Assembly: GCF_014202275.1 (NCBI RefSeq)
Contig: NZ_JACHGF010000017.1
Coordinates: forward strand, 1 to 64,000
Reading direction: 5' to 3'
DNA: 64,000 bases
From: Rhabdobacter roseus
GTDB lineage: Bacteria > Bacteroidota > Bacteroidia > Cytophagales > Spirosomataceae
This document shows positions 1-6,736 of this stretch, piece after piece. The notes beneath the pieces were generated by a model. It made no database searches. It saw nothing but the letters and a program-made list of their open reading frames with translations, and had not been told where the DNA came from. The position numbers and the translations under genes were made by a program. Every line of letters begins with the position of its first letter. Position 1 is the first letter of the stretch.

Positions 1-28
1 CTTCGACTGAAAATTTTCTCCTTGACAT
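1..28 (-). CDS. Start of a possible IS3-type orfA, cut by window edge
   Basis: Nine codons (MSRRKFSVE) are visible before the edge. The basic start followed by FSVE is like the opening of transposase orfA proteins that carry a helix-turn-helix. It would be the first gene of the element whose end is at about 93. With so few residues this is suggestive only. Confidence 0.3.
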
Positions 29-93
29 AATCCTACTAATTTAAGGGGTTTAATTAGTAGAATCCAGTTCCAGGTTTTTAGGGGGCTAGTACA
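1..93 (-). mobile_element. Left-edge end of an IS3-family-like element (partial)
   Basis: Read on the minus strand, this stretch starts with a plausible IS terminus (TGTACTAGCCCCC, at 93 going left), has about 65 bp without a gene, and then an ATG at 28 starting a peptide MSRRKFSVE that runs off the window. That peptide resembles the start of an IS3-type orfA (helix-turn-helix) protein. The terminus abuts the middle of another IS3-type transposase gene at position 94, so I read it as one element inserted into another. Only the end is visible, so the family call is tentative. Confidence 0.4.
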
Positions 94-581
94 ATTTTAT
101 GCATGATACTTTAGATAACGGAAGGAAGTTCAAATGCTTTAATGTTATTGATGATTACAATAGAGAGGTAATTCATATCGAAATAGACTACTCCATTAAA
201 AGCAGCAGAGTGGTATGGGTACTAAATCATCTGATAGCAAACAGGCAGAAACCTAAAGCTATTAGAATGGATAATGGGCCTGAGTTCATCGCAGATCTCA
301 CAGCCAAATGGAGTGAAATGAACACCATTGAATTTAAATATATACAACCAGGAAAACCAACCCAAAATGCATACATCGAAAGATTCAACAGAACATACCG
401 CAACCATATATTAGACGCATACCTATTCGATGATATAAACCAAGTAAGAGAAATAACAAGTGATTGGATGGAGGATTATAATAATTATAGACCACACAAA
501 GCACTTAAAGGAAAAAGCCCAGCAATGGTAAAATGAAAAAAATGTCTACTTTAGATATGTACTAAAAAAGGGATGCCTACA
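94..581 (+). mobile_element. 3' remnant of a second IS3-family element (IS51-like group)
   Basis: This holds the C-terminal part of an orfB transposase (99-536) and then a likely right terminus, whose complement reads TGTAGGCATCCC and starts at 581. The left side is lost: sequence upstream of 94 belongs to another element. The break falls in the Asp-Phe-Met motif that contains the first catalytic Asp, because positions 94-98 still encode the end of Asp plus Phe. On the right the element has cut the minus-strand gene at 551-829. Confidence 0.6.
99..536 (+). pseudogene. IS3-family transposase orfB, 5'-truncated
   Basis: The 145 residues are the back half of a DDE integrase core. The second catalytic Asp is in RMDNGPEF (about residue 58) and the Glu in NAYIERFNR (about residue 94). 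The C-terminal [10 protein letters not shown] block typical of IS3 orfB follows. Full orfB proteins are about 270-290 residues and begin well before a WSMDF motif. Here the frame meets a TAG at 87-89 and the upstream DNA is unrelated, so the N-terminal half and the first catalytic Asp are gone. The fragment cannot be an active transposase. Confidence 0.8.
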
Positions 582-829
582 TACAGCTGTGTCAGCTTAC
601 GTATTGCTTGGACTTGTTCTTTGCTTGGGTCATGAAGTGTCAGTTCTTCAAGGTTCGGACAGTCAAAGACTTGTTCCCAATGGTCGTGGGACTTGCTGAT
701 TGTTAGAATTTTTATTGCTTCCTTGTCGTGAATGTCAACCTCAGTAGCATAAGTATAGCGTTCTCGGTTCGCAACAATTGTCCAGTAGTCACCTGTCCGG
801 TCTAAGAAATCTCCAAAGTGATGTTCCAT
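551..829 (-). pseudogene. LRR-like hypothetical gene truncated by IS insertion
   Basis: The ATG at 829 opens a 92-residue frame. Its middle (CPNLEELTLHDPSKEQVQAI) has leucine-rich-repeat spacing. The last ten or so residues (YVGIPFLVHI) are encoded by the terminus of the IS element that ends at 581, so the native C-terminus has been replaced by IS sequence. It is the last member of the minus-strand cassette-like array at 551-3192. Function unknown. A complete homologue should continue past the Leu-Thr-Gln-Leu at the junction. Confidence 0.5.
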
Positions 830-859
830 GTATTCTTGAGGTCTGTCTAGCTATTGGGG

Positions 860-996
860 TTAACGGAGCGAAGCTTTGTGAAGTAGCGGAATTTGAAAAT
901 CTGCCGCTTCATTGACTTTCTGCCGTTGATTAATGCTTGTTAGCTTAAATGTAGTTCGATAGCCGCTATTTTACAAAGCTTGGTTAGCTGCCGTAA
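860..996 (-). repeat. attC-like long imperfect palindrome between cassette genes
   Basis: The left arm 871-889 and right arm 963-981 are inverted repeats agreeing at 17 of 19 positions. Outer arms (860-870 and 986-996) pair as TTAACGGAGCG with the complement of AGCTGCCGTAA. Read on the minus strand the unit lies just after the stop of the gene at 1003 and before the gene at 829. It starts near CAGCTAAC and ends in GTTAACC. This is the architecture of integron attC sites (AAC...GTT cores, 57-141 bp), although the cores deviate from GTTRRRY in the third R. No integrase is in the window. Confidence 0.5.
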
Positions 997-1002
997 ATGT
1001 TA

Positions 1003-1509
1003 TCAGGGTAGATTATTCCAGTTAATGTCTTTGTTGTCCAATAACGATTGTAGGAACTGCCTGTTACTGCTAACCAACGTCCCGTAATCTGTTGCACAAG
1101 GCAGATCTATTTCAAATAAGTAATCACATTCCTTAAGAAGCAGGTCATAACGAGACTTGCCCTTGATGTTTGCTGGGTTTAAGTAATACTTGGGCAGTTC
1201 ATTTAGCTGTATCAATGTAATTCCAGGGCCAATGTTCGGCAGTAACGATCTGAAGTCATTTGTCGGCACAATAAAGTCAAAGCTTATATGACGAGCAAGC
1301 ACTTGATGATAGTTTTCATTGTCAAATAATGGAAGTTGATAACTCTTCCATTCTAAGGAACCTTTAGTCTTATGCGAGTAAACCCATACGTACTTATATT
1401 CATCCAATAAAACGAATTTCAAAAAGTCTACAGTTGCAAAGTCAAGAATTATTTGAAAGTGTCCAGTGTATATTTCTTTGAGGGTATTGATATTTTCTCT
1501 CCAATCCAT
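1003..1509 (-). CDS. Hypothetical protein in cassette-like array
   Basis: The 168-residue frame has an ATG at 1509 and codes a soluble-looking protein without signal peptide, membrane segment or motif I recognise. It is rich in aromatic residues (KYVWVYSH, KYYLNPAN) and has an acidic C-terminal half. It lies between palindromic spacers at 860-996 and 1534-1785. Promoterless minus-strand genes with palindromic spacers are the main context. No function can be assigned. The AT-richness and lack of the GTAC word typical of the core suggest acquired DNA. Confidence 0.6.
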   Translation of the reverse strand: MDWRENINTLKEIYTGHFQIILDFATVDFLKFVLLDEYKYVWVYSHKTKGSLEWKSYQLPLFDNENYHQVLARHISFDFIVPTNDFRSLLPNIGPGITLIQLNELPKYYLNPANIKGKSRYDLLLKECDYLFEIDLPCATDYGTLVSSNRQFLQSLLDNKDINWNNLP

Positions 1510-1574
1510 TTGAGGTCAGACATTATGGCAGCTAACTCCTAAATATACGCAAGTTTTGAAGTACTCCGCTACCG

Positions 1575-1619
1575 CCAGTTTGCAACTGGTGGATAAACAT
1601 ACAGCAAGTCTTTGACTTG
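1575..1619. repeat. Two REP triloop hairpins
   Basis: CCAGTT-TGC-AACTGG (1575-1589) and CAAGTC-TTT-GACTTG (1605-1619) are perfect 6-bp stems with 3-nt loops. The same two-hairpin unit occurs next to the RAYT gene as CCAGTC-TGC-GACTGG (58401-58415) and ACAGTC-TTT-GACTGT (58431-58445). Stem differences are compensated on both sides, so structure is conserved rather than sequence. The complement just before the first hairpin reads GGCGGTAGC, containing the GTAG tetranucleotide known from REP elements. Confidence 0.65.
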
Positions 1620-1728
1620 AATATTTCGCTACGTCCGAGTGTGAAGCGGTCTCGGACCGCAGGCTCACATAATTCCGGCCAGCCCTCCGCTGGGCGTAGT
1701 CTCCGACTACGTCCGGGTGTAGGGCGGT

Positions 1729-1785
1729 CCCCGCGCGGCGTCCGCTCCCTCAATCCCTCCTTCCAGGAGCAGACGCCGCGCGGGG
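1729..1785. repeat. 20-bp-arm G+C-rich stem-loop
   Basis: Arms at 1729-1748 and 1766-1785 are inverted repeats matching at 19 of 20 positions, separated by a 17-nt loop. The arms are almost pure G+C (CCCCGCGCGGCGTC...). In its AT-rich surroundings it looks like an inserted REP/MITE-type palindrome rather than a terminator, because no T-run follows on either strand. Confidence 0.6.
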
Positions 1786-1883
1786 AAGCTTTATAAATTA
1801 ATTCACGCATCAATAAAGAACTAAAGTAAAATATTTATTCATCAGCCGCTTTTTTGCCAATACGATGTTACCAGCCGTTTTTG

Positions 1884-2447
1884 TCAACGAAACCAACTTC
1901 CAGTCAAGTGTCTGTATTTGTCGCCAGTATGCTCTAGTGTCTGCAAATATGTTATCCCTAATCTAACATCAAGAAAACCCCACAAGCCATAATAAATTCC
2001 TTTGTTGGATTTCGAAATAAGATAGACGCCTAAGTCTTTCCTACCTCTTTTGAGTTTTTCCTTTTCGTGAAAGGTTAAGGTGTCATATTTGACAGTCACG
2101 CTATCGTTTAACATGAAAACCTCACCTTGTTTACGTTGCAAAATGTCGTTAATTTCATTCAATGTATTTTGATTTTGGCTGATATAATAGCGATAAGACG
2201 TGTCAATCAAAATAGGTTCTGTTAACCATTGAAGAACTGCACAAGCAACAACTAAAGCTGACCAAAAGAGCTTTGATTTCAATTTATTCCTTGCAAATAA
2301 AATTGTTAAGTAAAAGAAGAAAGCTGTCGCAATTCCGCCAAGTAAAAGAATTTGATAAGTCCCTTGCTGCCTTCCAGCAAACAGAAAGCTCAAAAAAATT
2401 GAAGCAATTCCAATTATAAGTCCTATGTGCTTGAAGGAAATTGTCAT
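1884..2447 (-). CDS. Hypothetical membrane protein in cassette-like array
   Basis: The 187-residue protein starts at ATG 2447. Three hydrophobic segments fill the first half (about residues 7-24, 31-51 and 60-77), followed by a hydrophilic C-terminal half of about 100 residues beginning near the polar stretch RYYISQNQNTLNEIND. The likely topology is three membrane spans with a soluble domain. I recognise no family. It lies between the palindromic spacer at 2461-2597 and the REP-filled spacer at 1510-1883. Its orientation matches the other small genes of the array. Confidence 0.6.
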   Translation of the reverse strand: MTISFKHIGLIIGIASIFLSFLFAGRQQGTYQILLLGGIATAFFFYLTILFARNKLKSKLFWSALVVACAVLQWLTEPILIDTSYRYYISQNQNTLNEINDILQRKQGEVFMLNDSVTVKYDTLTFHEKEKLKRGRKDLGVYLISKSNKGIYYGLWGFLDVRLGITYLQTLEHTGDKYRHLTGSWFR

Positions 2448-2460
2448 TCTAAAATGGCTG

Positions 2461-2597
2461 ATAACGTCTATCGGCTTGCTGTCAGTACAGGCATTTTATA
2501 TTTCGTCAGCTTAGCCTTTGTTCTATAGCTAAATAGCGATTTATTGTTAAACATTTATTCGCCGGCCTGTATTGCAGTAAACCGTTGTTGGCAGTAG
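2461..2597 (-). repeat. attC-like palindromic spacer
   Basis: The spacer has inverted arms near 2479-2492 (CTGTCAGTACAGGC) and 2565-2577 (complement CTGCAATACAGGC), pairing over 12 bases with one extra base, as attC sites do with extrahelical bases. On the minus strand it opens with TGCCAACAACGG just after the stop of the gene at 2605 and closes with CGTTATCAGCC shortly before the ATG at 2447. The AAC...GTT layout resembles an integron cassette boundary. Confidence 0.45.
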
Positions 2598-2604
2598 TTG
2601 TTCG

Positions 2605-3192
2605 TCACTTGTGTCGTTTACAATACTCAATTGCCTTCCTGTCATAGTTCGATAAAATTTCACCGTATTGAACCATGCAATAGTAGTCCAAACAATTTTT
2701 ATAGTTTTTGCTTTTAAACTCTTGGCGGGCTTTGTTTATATAACGTCTGTCAACCTGGTATTTATATTCTTCCTGTGCTTTTCGGTTGTATTCTTCAATC
2801 ATTTCTTTTTGTTGTCTTGCAAGGACCTTCAGTATTGAGCAGCCGCCAAGAAAAAAATCGTCAACTAAAAATTCAAGGTCATGCAGGATGTATCGAAAAG
2901 CTAACAGCTTGTCGTCTGACTGAAAGTCGGGAAATTGCTTTTGTTCAGCAAAGCCAAGTCCGTCAAGGTAAAAGTCGTGGCTTACTTGTAATTTGTCACA
3001 CTCATAAACGACGTAGCCAACAGAATACCTGTAACCAATGATAAACTTCTTGTTGTCTTTGGCAAAGGTTGCTCTTGTAAACTTTCCGCCTGAACCCTTA
3101 CCGCTTTCATAATTGTCGAGACTGAAACCGAAGTTTAAGAGCAAAGGCTTCAGCACTTCAAGTCCGTTAACTAATTCTGGTAAAGGTTGCAT
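2605..3192 (-). CDS. Hypothetical protein in cassette-like array
   Basis: The 195-residue protein starts at ATG 3192. It has no signal peptide or membrane segment. The N-terminal half looks like a small alpha/beta domain (residues 20-110). The C-terminal part (about 120-195) is helical and charged, with YNRKAQEEYKYQVDRRY and a TPR-like stretch (FKSKNYKNCLDYYCMVQYGE). I do not recognise the family. It is the first gene of the minus-strand array. The spacer before it contains GTTGGCAG and the 25-bp repeat at 3213-3237 also seen at 1534-1558. Confidence 0.6.
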   Translation of the reverse strand: MQPLPELVNGLEVLKPLLLNFGFSLDNYESGKGSGGKFTRATFAKDNKKFIIGYRYSVGYVVYECDKLQVSHDFYLDGLGFAEQKQFPDFQSDDKLLAFRYILHDLEFLVDDFFLGGCSILKVLARQQKEMIEEYNRKAQEEYKYQVDRRYINKARQEFKSKNYKNCLDYYCMVQYGEILSNYDRKAIEYCKRHK

Positions 3193-3610
3193 GTCGTTTT
3201 ACAATTACTGCCAACTCTTAAATATATGCAAGTTTTGCGGACGCCGTGCGGCAGTACTTCTTGTATTTATTTGTACTTTTCTGCTACATGTTGGTACTTT
3301 TAATACAGTATATATTTAAAAACTCCATGTTGAAGCGTTTCTACTTATGGATGAGTGAAGAAGAGCGCAAAGCCCCATAGCTCCCCGAGTTGGGCGTAGT
3401 CTGTGACTGGGCGGCACTCCGCTATGGCCGGATGTAAGCGATTACTCACCGCCGCCTACAAGAAAACCAGGGCAAGAACGATTTTGCCTACGCCGGTCGG
3501 AGACCGTGTGACGCACGGACATAGTTGGTACCCTACGCCCTGCATGGGTACTTAAAGCCATTCCAACCTTTCACGCCTTTTGAAACTCTATAGAAGCAAA
3601 AACGAAACTC
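3193..3610. repeat. Gene-free junction with shared 25-bp repeat and REP-like hairpins
   Basis: No gene is seen in these 418 bp. A 25-bp block at 3213-3237 (starting AACTCTTAAATATATGC) repeats 1534-1558 with two differences (T/C changes). Triloop hairpins AGTC-TGT-GACT (3398-3408) and CGGTC-GGA-GACCG (3494-3506) belong to the same family as those near 1.6 kb and 58.4 kb. An outer palindrome (GCCCCATAGC at 3372-3381 with GCTATGGCC at 3421-3429) encloses the first one. The first GTAC-words of the core appear here, so this is the boundary of the acquired segment. Confidence 0.55.
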
Positions 3611-4054
3611 ATGAAAAAGAACCTGCTATACGCCTTGGGGGTACTTGGCCTGCTGAGCTGCCAGAGCAACGACCTCAAGCCCAAAGACCTGCGCATCCAT
3701 TACCAGGAAACCGCCACGATCGATCGCACCAGCCAAACTACCCTGACGTTCGCTGATGTAGACGATGGCCGTTGTCCCGAAGATGTAAACTGCATCTGGT
3801 CGGGTCGGGCCAAGGTAGATCTGGCCCTCCGGGGAGCCGGAGCCAGCGAGCCCGAGCTCATAAAGCTATGCTTGTGGTGTGCCGGGGAGCTTAACCCAGG
3901 TACCTCACTCCCCATCACCGACACCCTCAGCTATACCTACCGCGGGCAAAACTACCTTTTCACCCTCAAAGCCGTAGAGCCGTATCCGGCCTCGCATACA
4001 GCTCCTACTCCTAAAGAAGACTACTCCATCGTGCTTTCGGTACAGCGAAAGTAG
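3611..4054 (+). CDS. Small outer-membrane/periplasmic lipoprotein
   Basis: The 147-residue protein has a lipoprotein signal with lipobox LLSC (Cys17). The mature part contains TFADVDDGRCPEDVNCIW followed by a Gly/Arg-Ala motif, a pattern common in small Bacteroidota lipoproteins of unknown role, then two further Cys (LCLWC). The four Cys could form disulfides in the periplasm. It is likely monocistronic, reading toward the convergent permease gene with a gap of only 23 bp. Function unknown. Confidence 0.75.
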   Translation: MKKNLLYALGVLGLLSCQSNDLKPKDLRIHYQETATIDRTSQTTLTFADVDDGRCPEDVNCIWSGRAKVDLALRGAGASEPELIKLCLWCAGELNPGTSLPITDTLSYTYRGQNYLFTLKAVEPYPASHTAPTPKEDYSIVLSVQRK

Positions 4055-4077
4055 ACCAAGTACCCTAGAAGTACCCC

Positions 4078-5733
4078 TTACGCCAGCTTGCTTTTGCGGT
4101 AGCCGTAGGCGAAGTAAATCACCAGACCAATGACCAGCCAAATAACAAAAATGAGCCAGTTGGAAGCGCCCAGCTCGGTCATGAGGTAGAGGTTGGTGAG
4201 GATGCCCATCACGGGCAGCAGCGAGAAGCGGTGCCGGTACCCCAGCACCGAAAGTACTGCCCAGGTGAGCCAGAAGACCACCAACAGGGGCTTGTCGGCC
4301 ACGGCTTCCAGCAGATGACCGTTGTAGAGCGTATAGGCAAAGGCCGCCACGAAGAAAACCCCGATGATATACTTGCCGTTGACGTAAGGTACCCGAAACT
4401 TCGACTGCGCCGAAATGCCCGTGTGGTCCAGGTAAAGTACCCCGCCGCACACCAGAATAAACGCAAAGAAAGTACCTACGCTGGTGAGATCGACGAAGAA
4501 ATCCATCTTGAAAAAGAGCGCCGGTACGGCCACCACAATGCCCGTGATGATGGTGGCGAAGGAAGGCGTTTGGTACTTGGGGTGAATGGTTGCGAATTTC
4601 TTCCAGAGCAGGCCGTCGCGGCTCATCGTCATCCAGATCCGCGGCTGGCCCAGCTGGTACACCAGCAGCGCGCTCGTGATGGCAATGACCGCACTCACGG
4701 AGATGACCCCCGCCATGAAGTCCAGCCCGATGCGCTCAAATACAAACGCCAGCGGATCGGCCACGTTGAGCTCTTTGTAGTTGACCATGCCCGTCAGTAC
4801 CAGCGTGATGAGCACGTACAGTACCGTACAGATCAGCAGGCAGTAGATCATGGCGCGGGGAAGGTCGCGCTGCGGATTTTTGCATTCTTCGGCGGTGGTC
4901 GAGATGGAATCGAAGCCAATGAAGGCGAAAAACACCGCCGCCACGCCGCTCAGTACCCCGCCCACCCCGTTGGGTGCAAAGGGCGTCCAGTTTTCGGGTT
5001 TTACGTAAAACGCCCCCGCAAAAATCACTAGCAGCACCACGCCGATCTTCAGCACCACCATGATGTTGCTGGCCGTGCGCGATTCTTTAATACCAATGTA
5101 CACCAGGGCCGTCACCAGCACCGTAATAAGCCCGGCGGGCAGGTCAAAAATAATACGGAGGTCGCCCAGCAGCGGGGCCGTTTGGTAGGCCAGCGCGGCG
5201 GCTTGCTCGGCCGTGGTAAGTACCTCGCCGGTTTGGAGCTTGGCAAAAGCCTCCGCCGCCGAACCCGGATCAATGGTGAGCCAGCCGGGCAGCACTACCC
5301 CAAAGCCCGCCAGCATGGTGACAAAGTACCTCGACCACGAAATGGCCACCACCATGTTGGAAACGGCGTATTCCAGGATGAGCGCCCAGCCGATGATCCA
5401 GGCAAACAACTCCCCAAAAGCCACGTAGGCGTAGGTGTAGGCACTGCCCGACACGGGTACCGTACTGGCAAACTGCGCGTACGACAGCGCCGTGAACACG
5501 CAGGCCACGGCCGTAAACACAAACAGCAGTGACACGGCCGGTCCGCCGTTGAAGCTGGCCAGCCCGATGGTACTGAAAATACCGGCCCCCACGATGGCCG
5601 CAATCCCCAGCGAAACCAGGTCGCGCACGCCCAGGATTTTTTTGAGGCCACCCGAGGCCTGGTCGGCCTGGTGGGCGTCGGACAGGATTTGGGTAACGGT
5701 TTTTTTACGAAACAGAGAGGAGTTGTTTTCCAT
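4078..5733 (-). CDS. APC-family amino acid permease (cationic amino acid transporter type)
   Basis: The 551-residue polytopic membrane protein carries the APC-superfamily signature in helix 1 (IAAIVGAGIF, about residues 43-52). The conserved block after helix 6-7 (AFIGFDSISTTAEECKNPQR) is typical of bacterial YfnA/CAT-like permeases of SLC7 type. I count about 12-14 hydrophobic segments. A polar insertion at about residues 153-190 (rich in Ala, Glu and Thr) is longer than usual. Expected role: proton-coupled or exchange uptake of amino acids; the substrate cannot be read from the sequence. It starts at ATG 5733 and is divergent from the phosphodiesterase-like gene at 5963. Confidence 0.9.
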   Translation of the reverse strand: MENNSSLFRKKTVTQILSDAHQADQASGGLKKILGVRDLVSLGIAAIVGAGIFSTIGLASFNGGPAVSLLFVFTAVACVFTALSYAQFASTVPVSGSAYTYAYVAFGELFAWIIGWALILEYAVSNMVVAISWSRYFVTMLAGFGVVLPGWLTIDPGSAAEAFAKLQTGEVLTTAEQAAALAYQTAPLLGDLRIIFDLPAGLITVLVTALVYIGIKESRTASNIMVVLKIGVVLLVIFAGAFYVKPENWTPFAPNGVGGVLSGVAAVFFAFIGFDSISTTAEECKNPQRDLPRAMIYCLLICTVLYVLITLVLTGMVNYKELNVADPLAFVFERIGLDFMAGVISVSAVIAITSALLVYQLGQPRIWMTMSRDGLLWKKFATIHPKYQTPSFATIITGIVVAVPALFFKMDFFVDLTSVGTFFAFILVCGGVLYLDHTGISAQSKFRVPYVNGKYIIGVFFVAAFAYTLYNGHLLEAVADKPLLVVFWLTWAVLSVLGYRHRFSLLPVMGILTNLYLMTELGASNWLIFVIWLVIGLVIYFAYGYRKSKLA

Positions 5734-5962
5734 AGAAGATCCCGCGTATTCAGAAGTAGTTTGATGATTAACGGGCTAAAATAAGGATAATCTCGCACGA
5801 TGAAAGCACAACCGAGTGATTTATCCCCCTGACGGAGTAATTGACGACCCACCAAGGGTACTTTACGCGTTTCATCACAAAAAATTAACCGACTTCGTAG
5901 GTACCTGAAGGTACTTTGTGGCTTTACTTAGCAGCCGGTTTTTCTCAACCCCCGTTTCACCC
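5734..5962. promoter_or_regulatory. Divergent intergenic region, permease / PI-PLC-like gene
   Basis: About 230 bp separate two divergent genes and must hold both promoters. On the plus side AAGGTACTTTGTGG (about 5908-5921) carries a near match to the Bacteroidota -7 box TAnnTTTG, one base short. I see no clear operator. Placing the start of the plus gene at 5963 rather than at 5918 keeps this box outside the coding region. Confidence 0.35.
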
Positions 5963-6736
5963 ATGATCCGATCGCTCGCTTGCCTGCTTATCGTCCTGCT
6001 ACCCCTGCACTTTCTGGGGGCACAAAGTACCCCGCGCTACACCACCGCCCAGGCGCACTCGCACAACGACTATGAGCAGGCACGGCCGTTTTGGGCGGCC
6101 TACGAGCAGCAGTTTGGCTCCATCGAAGCCGACGTCCACCTGCGTAACGACACCCTCTTCGTGGCCCACGACGCCAAGGACATGGCCCCCGGCCGCACGC
6201 TCACGAGCCTGTACCTACAGCCCATGCAGCAGCAGGTACGCAAAAACAAAGGGCGGATTTATCCCGGCAAAAAACAAAGCCTTCTGCTCCTGATCGATCT
6301 CAAAACGGCCGCCGAGCCTACCATGGCCGCGCTGGTCAAAACCCTGGAGCCCTACCAAGCCTGGCTGGCCCCGAAGGGTACCGTCAAAGTGGTGGTAAGC
6401 GGCAATACGCCCCGGCCCGAGGACTTCGACAAGTACCCCGCCTACCTCTACTTCGACGGCCGCCCTAACCAGACCTACACGCCCCAGCAACTGGAGCGCG
6501 TGGGGCTCATCAGCCAGTCGTTTCTGGCCTACGCCCGGCCCAGCCAGGAGGGTACTTTTAGGCCGGAAGAAAAAGAAAAGCTGCGGGAGGTCATCGCCAA
6601 GATCCACGCCCAAAACCGCCAGGTACGTTTCTGGGCCACGCCCGACACGCCCGCCGCCTGGCAGGCGCTCATGGAGCTGGGCGTAGACTACCTCAATACC
6701 GACCAAATAGAAGCCCTCGCCGGGTACCTGCGCTAG
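5963..6736 (+). CDS. PI-PLC/GDPD-like phosphodiesterase, secreted
   Basis: From ATG 5963 the protein is 257 residues with a clear signal peptide (SLACLLIVLLPLHFLGA). This start is preferred over the in-frame ATG at 5918 because it puts the signal peptide at the N-terminus. Directly after cleavage comes QAHSHNDYEQ, then SIEADVHL and FVAHDA. This is the His/Glu-Asp/His pattern of the phosphatidylinositol phospholipase C / glycerophosphodiester phosphodiesterase superfamily (AIM6-like branch). A TIM-barrel hydrolase acting on phosphodiesters in the periplasm is expected; the substrate is unknown. Its stop overlaps the stop of the convergent MFS gene by 4 bp. Confidence 0.75.
   Translation: MIRSLACLLIVLLPLHFLGAQSTPRYTTAQAHSHNDYEQARPFWAAYEQQFGSIEADVHLRNDTLFVAHDAKDMAPGRTLTSLYLQPMQQQVRKNKGRIYPGKKQSLLLLIDLKTAAEPTMAALVKTLEPYQAWLAPKGTVKVVVSGNTPRPEDFDKYPAYLYFDGRPNQTYTPQQLERVGLISQSFLAYARPSQEGTFRPEEKEKLREVIAKIHAQNRQVRFWATPDTPAAWQALMELGVDYLNTDQIEALAGYLR

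Larger units (their letters stand above)
1510..1883. repeat. Gene-free block with REP-like hairpins in cassette array
   Basis: These 374 bp contain no convincing gene; a 93-residue minus-strand frame here is just repeat sequence. From the left it holds a 25-bp repeat shared with 3213-3237 (at 1534-1558), four triloop hairpins (1575-1589, 1605-1619, 1646-1660, 1695-1711) and a large stem-loop (1729-1785). The right end (about 1850-1883) carries GGTAAC near the stop of the next gene, so the block also acts as the spacer between two cassette-like genes, swollen by REP insertions. Confidence 0.65.

Noticed and set aside
1532-1813. 93-codon minus-strand frame in the cassette region
   Set aside because: It is made of REP hairpins and G+C-rich palindromes; its composition is that of the repeats.
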